A stretch of 14,036 nucleotides of DNA from Spirochaetaceae bacterium (GCA_031278295.1 JAITKQ010000044.1:1-14036); one strand, 5' to 3'. Shown: positions 7,289 to 14,036, counted from the first letter of the stretch. The notes: generated by a model from the sequence alone, not told the origin. Numbers and translations: made by a program.

Positions 7289-7521
7289 TTTTACATTTAC
7301 AAAAATTTTCATATAATTTGGGCGCATTTCCGGCCCTTCGTGCCGGAAACCGGGCTTCGCGGGGTTCCGCCAGGCAAGCCCCTTGTGTTGCCCCTCCATT
7401 CCCTCCGCGAAACGTTCGCGCGAACGCTACGCGCGAACGCTACGCGCCCCTCCAATCCCCGCGTTTCGTACACGCCGGCTTTTTCGGCAATGTCGGCGAT
7501 GATAGAACGGTAAATGTAAAA
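7289..7521. repeat. inverted-repeat-bounded repeat unit upstream of lon
   Basis: TTTTACATTTAC at 7289-7300 recurs as its exact reverse complement at 7510-7521, and the flanks outside (GCGCC...CAG and its partner ...TTGCGCC) are partly similar. The enclosed 209 bp holds a hairpin TTTCCGGC/GCCGGAAA (7327-7349), the 12-bp palindrome GTTCGCGCGAAC (7414-7425) and a tandem repeat. The structure suggests a small transposon-like repeat (MITE-type) or a structured intergenic unit. The open minus-strand frame across it (7635 to 7309) is arginine-rich and made of the repeat, so I do not call it a gene. No target duplication could be established by eye. Confidence 0.45.
7418..7447 (+). repeat. 13-bp tandem repeat, 2.3 copies
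   Basis: GCGCGAACGCTAC at 7418-7430 is repeated exactly at 7431-7443 and starts a third time (GCGC at 7444-7447). It overlaps the palindrome GTTCGCGCGAAC at 7414-7425. It lies between the arms of the 12-bp inverted repeat. Confidence 0.9.
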
Positions 7522-7642
7522 TTGTTGTTGCGCCACGTTAAATCTACATAGGGGAACGCGCTTTTCGCACCGGATTCGCCTTAGGGCTTTACCAATCGCC
7601 GCCGGATTTGGCAATTCACCGTTGCCGTAATACACCGGAAAG

Positions 7643-7656
7643 CCCCCCCCCCCCCC
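7643..7656 (+). repeat. homopolymeric tract of 14 C (14 G on the minus strand)
   Basis: Fourteen consecutive C residues lie 64 bp past the stop of the exported-protein gene and about 425 bp upstream of lon in transcription order. It is the second long G/C tract in this window and should vary in length between cells. It could affect read-through from the sigma cluster towards lon. Spacer 7522-7720 otherwise shows nothing I can name. Confidence 0.9.
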
Positions 7657-7720
7657 TATTAAACGTCAGAGGCTTCCGTACCGGTCGTTTACCTTTGCCA
7701 TACCGTCCACCGTTCCTTAA

Positions 7721-8305
7721 TCACTGTCCGGGCACAGTCTCCGGAGGGGAAAGCGTTTCCGGCGGAACTTCGCTTACCCGTGTACTGTTGTAACGGTTCA
7801 TCTCGATCTGTATTTCTATATGAGCTTCATCGTCAGACTTGCCGGGCCCAAGCGGGAAGAAAAAAAGCTGCTCGTCGTACTCAAGAGGCACGGTATGCAT
7901 TATCGTCCTGCATTGCACCTCGCCTTCGGGCGTTTCCGTAAATATCTGTCCCTGCGCGACAAGCACACCCCGCCCGCTACGGCGCGGGTACGGCGTAAAC
8001 TGCACAAAAACCGCTACATTTTCGCCGACTATTTTTAGCCCTACAGGGTGTCCCGGAAGCGTAACCTTGTATGTGTCCGAATTCCACGCTTCTATACCGT
8101 CTTTTTCAAGTACACGGGTAACCATGCGCACCATAATAGCGCCGTTCCGCATCGGTACCGCGACAGAATTTCCCGGATGCGGCGGTGCCGGGCGGTGCGG
8201 CCCTTCCTGGGCGTTCAACGAAATTTCAGCGCCAAAAAACAGCAAAACCGGCGGTAGAAAAGCCTGAAGGAAGCGGCATCTTCCAAAATACGAACTAGAA
8301 ATCAC
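7721..8305 (-). CDS. exported protein of the sigma/anti-sigma operon, unknown function
   Basis: This 194-residue product starts with a signal peptide-like segment, basic residues followed by LQAFLPPVLLFFGAEISLNA near residues 13-32, and probably is cut after the Ala of NAQ, to be released into the periplasm. The mature part is probably beta-rich (KVTLPGHPVGLKIVGENVAVFVQFTPYP) and ends in a Pro/Glu/Ser-rich tail. I do not recognise a family. Its ATG overlaps the stop of the anti-sigma gene as ATGA (8302-8305), so its translation is coupled. A protein placed like this is often the envelope sensor partner or a target of the sigma factor, but that is inference. Confidence 0.72.
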   Translation of the reverse strand: MISSSYFGRCRFLQAFLPPVLLFFGAEISLNAQEGPHRPAPPHPGNSVAVPMRNGAIMVRMVTRVLEKDGIEAWNSDTYKVTLPGHPVGLKIVGENVAVFVQFTPYPRRSGRGVLVAQGQIFTETPEGEVQCRTIMHTVPLEYDEQLFFFPLGPGKSDDEAHIEIQIEMNRYNSTRVSEVPPETLSPPETVPGQ

Positions 8306-8901
8306 TTTTTGGCTCTCCGGGTATAGTCGACCGCGTTTATAAAGGCAGGTTCGCCGTACCGGCTGAATTTTTTCTGTTCCGGCAACTTTATGATCACGAT
8401 GTTTGTGTCGTCATTTTCAAGATACCTGAGCACATCGCTCATATTTGAAGCCTGTATGTCAAGGTTGTAGTCATCAGGAACGACGCCTGAAAAATTTGCC
8501 GACGCCCCTGTCAATTCCGGAACGCTGTCTTTTATGTTTTGGCCGCGTGAAAGGAAAAGCATAAAACAGATGACGGCGGTGGCGGCAATAGCGCCTGCCG
8601 CCGCCGCCGCAAGCGCCTGCGAGATACGGACAGACGGAGAAAGCCGCAAACCCCGGCCTCCACAGCCCTTCCGCTTGTCAAGCCTTTCCCATACACGAAG
8701 GGCTGCCGTTTCAGCCGCGCCGGCCTCCACCCCTTCGCCGTCCGCGCTCAAACTTCCGGACATTTTTCTGTAAACTTCAAGGTTTGCCCTGCATTCGGAA
8801 CAAGTCTCAAGATGCTGTTCCATCCTTTCCTTCCATGGCGATGGAAGTTCTTTATCAAAATAAACCGAAAGAAACTGCTTGTCAGGACACATTTTATCCA
8901 T
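8302..8901 (-). CDS. membrane-anchored zinc-type anti-sigma factor
   Basis: The product should bind and hold the ECF sigma factor encoded just upstream until an envelope signal arrives. The N-terminus has the zinc-binding anti-sigma (ZAS, zf-HC2) pattern: Cys5, then His30-x3-Cys34-x2-Cys37 in HLETCSEC, the usual order and spacing. One membrane span lies at about residues 95-117 (LAAAAAGAIAATAVICFMLF), which puts the ZAS domain in the cytoplasm and about 80 residues outside. The outer part, which ends SRYGEPAFINAVDYTRRAKK, has no motif I know. The gene overlaps the sigma gene by 8 bp and the next gene by 4 bp, typical of a tightly coupled pair. Confidence 0.9.
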   Translation of the reverse strand: MDKMCPDKQFLSVYFDKELPSPWKERMEQHLETCSECRANLEVYRKMSGSLSADGEGVEAGAAETAALRVWERLDKRKGCGGRGLRLSPSVRISQALAAAAAGAIAATAVICFMLFLSRGQNIKDSVPELTGASANFSGVVPDDYNLDIQASNMSDVLRYLENDDTNIVIIKLPEQKKFSRYGEPAFINAVDYTRRAKK

Positions 8902-9415
8902 CCCCTTGCATCAACATCACGCTCAAACGTTCCCTGGCGCGAAATACCCTTACCTTTACATTACCCTCACTAATGCCTAACATCCTACCAATCTCTTTAT
9001 AATTCAATTCCGCATACTCTTTAAGTATAAGCACAGTACGAAGGTTTTCCGGCAGCCTAAGCAAGGCCCGTTTCACTTCCGTCCTGGTCTCATTTTTTAT
9101 AAGTATATCTTCTCCGCTCTCATCCAAACGCCGTTGCTCGCGGAAGGCCTTCTGGTAAACCCGCCGCTCCCTGTCCTTTCGTTTGGCGTAATTTAGCGAA
9201 GCGTTCTTTACCACCCTTATCAGCCAGTATTTCGCGTCATCCAACGACGGGAAAACCATATTCTTCTCATGAAGCCTAAAAAACGCTTCCTGGCAAATAT
9301 CTTCCGCCGCCTCTTCATTAACGGCTATCCTGAATGCCACTCTGAAAAGGATGGGAAATACCGCCTTATACAGTTTACGGAATTCAGTGCCGGCTATCTC
9401 TTCATCCATTTCCAT
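8894..9415 (-). CDS. ECF-type RNA polymerase sigma factor (sigma-70 family)
   Basis: The 173-residue protein has the two ECF domains only. Region 2 runs FRKLYKAVFPILFRVAF to EEAAEDICQEAFFRLHE and DAKYWLIRVVKNASLNYAKR, the promoter -10 binding part. Region 4 runs LPENLRTVLILKEYAELNYKEIGRMLGISEGNVKVRVFRARERL, a helix-turn-helix for -35 binding, and the linker between is short and charged. The start ATG at 9415 has no good ribosome binding site; a second ATG two codons on is equally possible. The following anti-sigma gene overlaps by 8 bp. The group within the ECF family cannot be set by eye. The cluster probably regulates itself. Confidence 0.94.
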   Translation of the reverse strand: MEMDEEIAGTEFRKLYKAVFPILFRVAFRIAVNEEAAEDICQEAFFRLHEKNMVFPSLDDAKYWLIRVVKNASLNYAKRKDRERRVYQKAFREQRRLDESGEDILIKNETRTEVKRALLRLPENLRTVLILKEYAELNYKEIGRMLGISEGNVKVRVFRARERLSVMLMQGDG

Positions 9416-9426
9416 AACCTAAAACC

Positions 9427-9444
9427 AGTATACTCCGAATCCGT
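9427..9444 (-). promoter_or_regulatory. promoter-like box before the sigma gene, shared with lon
   Basis: On the minus strand ACGGATTC (9437-9444), 4 bp and TATACT (9427-9432) stand 11 bases before the assigned sigma start. The same arrangement, with a 3-bp gap, is found before lon. If TATACT is the -10, the mRNA would begin almost at the ATG, so either the message is leaderless or the box is a regulator site. No clear -35 is seen at 17 bp. Confidence 0.35.
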
Positions 9445-9467
9445 TACAATTACAGTACCGTAAACGT

Positions 9468-9830
9468 TCAGGGGGCTGTATCCGCCGACACTGCCGTGCC
9501 GTCCCTCTGCTGTTCAGGGAATTCCGAATCAAAACGCCACGCCATCTTTTCCAGCATCTTTGCAAGGGCCGAGTCCGGTTTACGTAGTTCTTTTGATCCG
9601 CGCGTAATTTTGCAAAGTGACAGCCCCAAATTCCTTGCTATTGTCCGTTGCGGTATCCCCTTGTTTAGCGCCTTTACCAGCGCCCAGCGCGCCGCGATGT
9701 CGGAGCATTCAGCCGGCGTGAACAATTCCCTGAAAAAATCCATTATCAGCCCTTTATCGCATGTTTCCGCAAGAATCGCCGATATTTCGGCCAGATTTTC
9801 ATTCACCCTTCGGATTTCAGGTATACCCAA
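9468..9830 (-). CDS. trpR: Trp repressor family transcriptional regulator (TrpR-like)
   Basis: The 120-residue protein matches TrpR over nearly its whole length: an N-terminal helical part, then FFRELFTPAECSDIAARWAL, then the DNA-reading helix-turn-helix KGIPQRTIARNLGLSLCKIT followed by RGSKELRKP, the position of the TITRGSN motif in E. coli TrpR. It is a small dimeric DNA-binding protein that in the known cases needs tryptophan as corepressor. The start is TTG at 9828-9830, six bases after a GGGGG ribosome binding site. No trp genes and no clear trp operator (ACTAGT-type palindrome) are in the window. It lies 52 bp upstream of the sigma gene in the same direction and may be co-transcribed with it. 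The ligand is not proven. Confidence 0.85.
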   Translation of the reverse strand: MGIPEIRRVNENLAEISAILAETCDKGLIMDFFRELFTPAECSDIAARWALVKALNKGIPQRTIARNLGLSLCKITRGSKELRKPDSALAKMLEKMAWRFDSEFPEQQRDGTAVSADTAP

Positions 9831-9892
9831 AACAAACCCCCTTTAACCATAGCAAAAAAATCCGACAATATTAAGGGGATGATAATTTTTCG

Positions 9893-10570
9893 GTGAAAGC
9901 GTGTATCTTTTTGACATTCCTGTTTTGCGCCCGGTTTGTTTTTTCGCAGGATGTACTGCGGGGCGAGGTTTGCGTGGAACTTGAACCGGTATACACGTTG
10001 TTTTTGGGCGGAGCGTACCCGCCGGACAGCGCCGCCGCCACACGGTGGGCCGTAGAGGATGCCGCAGCCGCTTTTTCCGGGATGATATACGGCTGGGCTT
10101 TTTCTTACGAGCCCGGTGAAATATCCCGAGGCATACAGGAATTTCTTGAGCTAAAGGCCCTGGGTGAAGTCCGCCCCGACGATACGCGGCTTGAACTGAC
10201 CGATGCCGCCATACGGGAGGGGCTTTTTTACGTACAGGCGGATTATGCCGTCAACGAAGCGCAAAAAAAACGTATCCTTGCATGGAAAAGCGCATCCATC
10301 CCGGTATCCCAGTCCACCGGTTACGGCCCCCTACAGGGCGGACAGGGTGTAGTTGAACGCCGTCAAATAAAAGAAGCCGCTCTTAAAAACGCCATGGAAA
10401 AAGCCATTCGCAAAAAACTGCGCATGACTGAACTAAACCGCCCGCAGGCCGCGTCCGGTTACATCGCTCTTTCAAAATTTCCGTTGTACGGTATGCGTGA
10501 CGGTATGTGGGCCGCTGTTGCGGAATTTAGGATAGAAATAAAAGACATAAGGCCGTTTGCGCTCCATTGA
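9893..10570 (+). CDS. exported protein, spirochaete-type, unknown function
   Basis: The 225-residue product begins MKACIFLTFLFCARFVFSQD, a signal peptide probably cut after FS or SQ, so it should act in the periplasm. The mature part has an opening like VELEPVYTLFLGGAYPPDS, then ATRWAVEDAAAAFSGMIYGWAFSYEPG, two basic helices near 160-185 (ERRQIKEAALKNAMEKAIRK), and ends DIRPFALH. I do not recognise a domain. The GTG start has AAGGGG 14 bases before it, farther than ideal. The gene is divergent from the trpR-like gene with 62 bp between, which must hold promoters for both. It converges with the large gene that ends 6 bp away, with no visible terminator between. Confidence 0.75.
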   Translation: MKACIFLTFLFCARFVFSQDVLRGEVCVELEPVYTLFLGGAYPPDSAAATRWAVEDAAAAFSGMIYGWAFSYEPGEISRGIQEFLELKALGEVRPDDTRLELTDAAIREGLFYVQADYAVNEAQKKRILAWKSASIPVSQSTGYGPLQGGQGVVERRQIKEAALKNAMEKAIRKKLRMTELNRPQAASGYIALSKFPLYGMRDGMWAAVAEFRIEIKDIRPFALH

Positions 10571-10576
10571 ACCGTC

Positions 10577-13300
10577 CTAAACCAATTTATGTTTTTTTGC
10601 CGTTAAGTACAATTCTTTATTCCAGTACTGTTTTGACAAATAATTGCGGCGTACTTCAATATCATCAATCCGGCTGGAACGGCGCTGCAAACTTTTAAGC
10701 GCTATGCTTATCGCGGTGTTTCCGTCAATCTCTGTCGAAATCGGACTGTGTAAAACTTTGTAATTGATAAAGAATAAAAACGGAACACTGGGATCCGTTT
10801 CGCTCAAGTGCCGGTCCCTGATAACCTTTTGCATAAGCTGTACGGCCTCTTCCGAACCATTTGAGTCCAGCATATAAAGCGCCAAAGATCGCCATGCGGT
10901 TACCATTCTGAACCAGAAATCTTTTTTTGGAATTTGCAGCATCTCACACTGTGCAAAACCGCTGCTCCAATCAGGTTGCTCAAGGAACAAAAAACCGTCA
11001 TCCGGCAGTGAAGCAAGCATGACATTTGACAGTTCCAGCACCCTACTGAAATCACCGGAAAAGTATGCTGCTTCAATTTCAAAAAACAGGCCGTCGCCAA
11101 GAATAAATTCGCGCTTTTCCGCTCTTCCGTACAGATACAGCTCTGTCCTGAAAATCCACGCGCTGACAGTCTGCGCCTGGCTTGAATACGGGTCTTCGCC
11201 GTAATGCCGGTATAGTCCGTTGAATATTTCAAGGGCCTCGTCGTAGCAGCCTGTTTCAAAATAGAATCTGCCAGAAGAAAATTTCGCGCGCATGGCCCAT
11301 TTTTCCATTCCCGAAATACCTGCCACACGTTCCGACTGTTTTATCAGACGCTGCGCCTTCGATATGTTGCCAAAAATAAAATTACACCCGGCGGCATAGT
11401 ACGAAACAAGCGCCAATTCAACATTGTTGCCGCTACGTTCAGAAGCTTCTATCGCAAACGAAAGATAATCTATCGCGGTGTTTAATTCGTTTTTTAAAAG
11501 ATACCCAAACGCAAACAAGCGGTAAACCTGGGCCATACAGTATCTATCCTGGCTGTTCTGGCAAATAATCATGGATTCCTTCATTTCCTCAAAGGCCGTT
11601 GCCGGATCACGTATTCCCATTTTGTAAAAGGCGTTTATTGTCAGAATTTGCACTTTGTAGTTTGATATTTCCGTTTTCGGGATGTGCAGGCCGGAAAATG
11701 TATCCCGTATCCCGGTTTCGTCGCCGTAAAGCAGGATTTTTGATGTTTTGTATATATAATACAGCGCGGGAGAACAGTTTTTGCCGCATGTTTTATCAAA
11801 ACGCTCTTCGGCCAGCGCTGTTTCAATATCGCGGCAGGTGTCGTTTATGACATCCTTGCGTATTGCCTCAAGCGCGAGAATCGGGGATATTTCCCCTCCA
11901 AGGGAGTAAAGCGCGTTCAGCAGGTTAAAGCACGGCGTTATTTTTCCTTTTGATGTATACGAAACAAGCAGACGCGCGGCCATGCCGCGTATGTAAGAAG
12001 CACGGGCATCCGGCAAATTCCCCGCTCCGTCGAAGAAACCGGTAATTTCACATTCCGGATCATCCTTTGAACGTATGAGTCCGTATTTTAAAAGCATATC
12101 CAGTGAACGTTTCGTAGTGGCCGGATTCTTTCCTTCTTCCATAAACAAGTCGGGAAACATAAAAGGCGGAAAATACTGCCTGAGTATTGTACAGGCATAG
12201 GCAATTTCCAAAAGACTTATGTTTAAAGTACCCGGCTGGAATACGGGATCTATTTCCGGTATCAGGCAGTTTATGACCGATGAAAACAATGGCTGCCATT
12301 CCGTTGGCAATTCCACCAAATTACACGAAGCGTATAAAGTAATATTGTTTTTTTCATAGTATGGCATAAAATCCATTATGAGCTGGCGCATATTTGAATC
12401 CGCGTCCTGAATGTTTTCAAGGATAATAACGCCGTATTTTTGTTCCGCGGAAACCGCGGAGTTGTATGCTTCCAGCAATATTTGAAAAACCCGTCGGGCT
12501 TTTTGCAGTGAATACCCGGAATATTCACCGCGAATACGTTCTATTGACAGAGCTTCATATAAAGCGTCCGTTTCTTTTGGCAATGGAATATTTTTGCTTT
12601 CAAAAAAACGCCGCATATCCGGATTCAGCGCATCTGAAAAACAGTTCAGCGCAAAACCCCATGAACCGAAACGTATGGTGAGCGGGACAGAATAATTTTC
12701 AAAATTGCGGCAATACCAATGTATAAAATCACTCTTGCCAATAAAGCCTTTGCCGGTAAGTACACTGTTTCCTCGTATGTTATTCTCCCGGAACAGTGTA
12801 CTTATGGATTTTCGCAGGGGGTGCCGCTTTTTTATTTTCTTGATCGATTTTATACTCTTTACTTCCGCTATACTTCCGGGCGGCAGCAGCACCGGATTTT
12901 TGTTATACGGTTCATCGAATTCCATAAAACTGCCGGTATTGTTCCGTATGAGTCGCGTACACCAAATGCCGCTTGTGATACTCACCGACGGAAGCGCGTT
13001 TAACATTTCATGTATCCTGTCTATATCCATAAGCTCGCTGATAATGCATGTGTATCCGTACAGTTCATGTTTTACCGCGTCAAGCACATTTAAAAGCGTT
13101 TCGACGATCAAAAGTATATCCAGCCAGAAACCAAAACCTTCTTCGTTAAACAAGGCCGTTATCGTGGTAAATTCATATTTTACATTTCCGCCATAAAGTT
13201 TTATGCTGTTTACGATCGTATCTTCCAGATTTTTATAGAGTTCCGGGTGTATACGACGAAGCTGGGATTGATATTTTATGGAAAATGTCACCTGAATCAT
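10577..13300 (-). CDS. large P-loop ATPase with C-terminal TPR repeats, unknown function
   Basis: This 907-residue protein has three parts. Residues 1-140 are a mixed alpha/beta domain (MIQVTFSIKYQ..., with KLYGGNVKYEFTTITALFNE), which could be a degenerate nucleotide-cyclase-like or sensory domain; this is a guess. Residues 165-480 form a P-loop module: Walker A GKGFIGKS at 183-190 (GxxxxGKS), Walker B YGVIILEN with Glu295, then NITLYASCNL as a sensor-like strand, and a winged-helix-like tail (TTKRSLDMLLKYGLIRSKDD). Residues about 565-700 look like TPR helices (YRLFAFGYLLKNELNTAIDY, EALEIFNGLYRHYG). The order matches STAND/MalT-like signalling ATPases. No transcription-factor domain is seen. 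ATG is preceded by AGGAAA. The gene is visibly more AT-rich than its neighbours. Confidence 0.75.
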   Translation of the reverse strand: MIQVTFSIKYQSQLRRIHPELYKNLEDTIVNSIKLYGGNVKYEFTTITALFNEEGFGFWLDILLIVETLLNVLDAVKHELYGYTCIISELMDIDRIHEMLNALPSVSITSGIWCTRLIRNNTGSFMEFDEPYNKNPVLLPPGSIAEVKSIKSIKKIKKRHPLRKSISTLFRENNIRGNSVLTGKGFIGKSDFIHWYCRNFENYSVPLTIRFGSWGFALNCFSDALNPDMRRFFESKNIPLPKETDALYEALSIERIRGEYSGYSLQKARRVFQILLEAYNSAVSAEQKYGVIILENIQDADSNMRQLIMDFMPYYEKNNITLYASCNLVELPTEWQPLFSSVINCLIPEIDPVFQPGTLNISLLEIAYACTILRQYFPPFMFPDLFMEEGKNPATTKRSLDMLLKYGLIRSKDDPECEITGFFDGAGNLPDARASYIRGMAARLLVSYTSKGKITPCFNLLNALYSLGGEISPILALEAIRKDVINDTCRDIETALAEERFDKTCGKNCSPALYYIYKTSKILLYGDETGIRDTFSGLHIPKTEISNYKVQILTINAFYKMGIRDPATAFEEMKESMIICQNSQDRYCMAQVYRLFAFGYLLKNELNTAIDYLSFAIEASERSGNNVELALVSYYAAGCNFIFGNISKAQRLIKQSERVAGISGMEKWAMRAKFSSGRFYFETGCYDEALEIFNGLYRHYGEDPYSSQAQTVSAWIFRTELYLYGRAEKREFILGDGLFFEIEAAYFSGDFSRVLELSNVMLASLPDDGFLFLEQPDWSSGFAQCEMLQIPKKDFWFRMVTAWRSLALYMLDSNGSEEAVQLMQKVIRDRHLSETDPSVPFLFFINYKVLHSPISTEIDGNTAISIALKSLQRRSSRIDDIEVRRNYLSKQYWNKELYLTAKKHKLV

Positions 13301-13353
13301 GAATAGTTTCCTGCTAGATTATCGGCATTTTTGCCTGGAGGGTTTACGGTAGA

Positions 13354-14036
13354 TTGAAGGGGTACAAAGACTTTTTATGCATGGAAGCGTCAAAGGCGGG
13401 ATTCTCGCGCGTCAGGGTGCTTTCTCCGTTTGAACCCGGGTCTTTCTTTACCCGGGGACTCACGCTGTCGGAGAACTACAGGTCCGGCGCGAAATCACTG
13501 CTGGTCTGCGCGCTGCCTTACGGAAACCGCCACGCTGTCACGGTTCCGCACAGCGTGGCGGAAATTGTCCCCGGTGTAATTGCACCGTTTGCCCGTTTTA
13601 ACTACTACCGCGAGGCGGTTAAACGGATGAAACGCCTGTCGATTCTTGCCCGCGCCCGCTACGGCGGCAAAAAAAGTGATTACCGTATCCTTTGCAACTC
13701 GCCTGTCCCCGAAAAACCGCTTGCCGTAGCGTGCGGACTGGGCGTGAGGGGCAGGAACAGCATGGTGATCTGTCACGAATCGGGATCGCTGTTTGTAATC
13801 GCGGCCATGACGCTGCCGTATCCACTGGAAACCGATCCCGCGCTTAAAGCGCCCCTGCCTACAGATTGGTACGCCGTCGAATCGTGCCCGCAATTCCCGC
13901 TGTGCGGGAATTGCGGGCACGGCCCGTCCGAAACGCTGCCCTGTGTTAGGGCCTGCCCTACCGGGGCCATGCTTGGGAACGGGCGTGTAAACCTGGAAAA
14001 ATGCATACAGTGGTACGCGTCCGGACACGGCGCACC
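13354..14036 (+). CDS. queG: QueG-like epoxyqueuosine reductase / double 4Fe-4S cluster protein (3' end outside window)
   Basis: QueG reduces epoxyqueuosine in tRNA to queuosine, using cobalamin and two [4Fe-4S] clusters. About 228 codons are present. Family marks are EKPLAVACGLGVRGRNSMVI near residues 118-137, ESGSLFVIAAM, and the ferredoxin block with Cys184-x2-Cys187, Cys197-x3-Cys201 in CVRACPTGAM, and Cys217. Two points differ: the usual Asp of the '(V/A)D(S/T)xPVxER' motif is Asn115 (CNSPVPEKPLA), and the second gap is C-x9-C rather than C-x2-C. TTG at 13354 is chosen because GGAGGG precedes it and the LKGYKDFLCMEASKAGF it adds fits the family's first helix; ATG at 13381 is the alternative. 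It may be a QueG paralogue with another role. Confidence 0.75.
   Translation, partial: MKGYKDFLCMEASKAGFSRVRVLSPFEPGSFFTRGLTLSENYRSGAKSLLVCALPYGNRHAVTVPHSVAEIVPGVIAPFARFNYYREAVKRMKRLSILARARYGGKKSDYRILCNSPVPEKPLAVACGLGVRGRNSMVICHESGSLFVIAAMTLPYPLETDPALKAPLPTDWYAVESCPQFPLCGNCGHGPSETLPCVRACPTGAMLGNGRVNLEKCIQWYASGHGA
13883..13921 (+). repeat. perfect inverted repeat with 18-bp arms inside the queG-like gene
   Basis: The left arm CGTGCCCGCAATTCCCGC (13883-13900) and the right arm GCGGGAATTGCGGGCACG (13904-13921) are exact reverse complements with a 3-base TGT loop. It lies in frame in the coding sequence and encodes part of the iron-sulfur cysteine block (Cys178 to His189). Such a strong stem in a coding region is rare by chance. 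Confidence 0.95.

Noticed and set aside
7309..7635. 108-codon minus-strand frame upstream of lon
   Set aside because: It is built from the inverted and tandem repeats, very rich in Arg and Gly, lacks a good ribosome binding site and any domain; more likely repeat DNA than a gene.
9880..9896. Five-codon leader ORF (MIIFR) whose TGA overlaps the GTG of the exported-protein gene
   Set aside because: AAGGGG abuts the ATG with no spacing, so initiation is unlikely; the peptide has no regulatory amino-acid run.
13495..14028. 177-codon minus-strand frame opposite the queG-like gene
   Set aside because: Antisense to a frame with clear QueG and ferredoxin motifs.

Overview
The window looks like chromosomal DNA of a spirochaete, most probably a Treponema of the host-associated, moderate-to-high GC type (termite-gut treponemes are the closest match I can think of). 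This rests on the style of the proteins (a spirochaete-like LonA, a Chlamydia/spirochaete-type TrpR, several exported proteins of no wide family), the use of GTG and TTG starts, long homopolymeric G/C tracts between genes, and repeat-rich spacers. It is an inference from the sequence alone; no database was searched.

Layout. (1) Bases 1-527 hold no large gene. There is a cluster of short hairpins around a 31-codon minus-strand ORF with a strong ribosome binding site, then a 16-G tract and two imperfect direct repeats. (2) Bases 528-3360 are a plus-strand purine operon, purE-purC-purF: AIR carboxylation, SAICAR synthesis, and the committed first step. A lipoprotein gene (3402-4037) follows in the same direction. 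(3) Bases 4038-4447 are a convergent spacer with a coding remnant and several hairpins. (4) On the minus strand lie a small single-span membrane protein gene (4448-4681) and lon (4849-7218). (5) Bases 7219-7720 are a repeat-rich spacer: a 12-bp inverted repeat about 210 bp apart, a 13-bp tandem repeat, a hairpin and a 14-C tract. (6) The minus-strand cluster 9830-7721 reads trpR-like regulator, ECF sigma factor, zinc-type membrane anti-sigma factor, exported protein; the last three overlap and form one translationally coupled unit. (7) Divergent from trpR is an exported protein gene (9893-10570). It converges with a large minus-strand gene (10577-13300) for a 907-residue P-loop/TPR protein. 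(8) A queG-like iron-sulfur protein gene starts divergently at about 13354 and runs off the window end.

How the genes may work together. The purine genes are a plain biosynthetic operon; purK, purD, purL and others are not here. The sigma/anti-sigma/exported-protein cassette is a classic envelope-signal unit. A sequence box just upstream of the sigma gene (ACGGATTC, 3-4 bp, TATACT) also occurs just upstream of lon, so lon may share its control. No complete new defence or mobile system is visible. The most unusual items are a perfect 18-bp-arm palindrome inside the queG-like coding region, the shared sigF-like/lon promoter box, the two homopolymer tracts, the TAAA-loop hairpin cluster with its tiny ORF, and the large ATPase/TPR protein.
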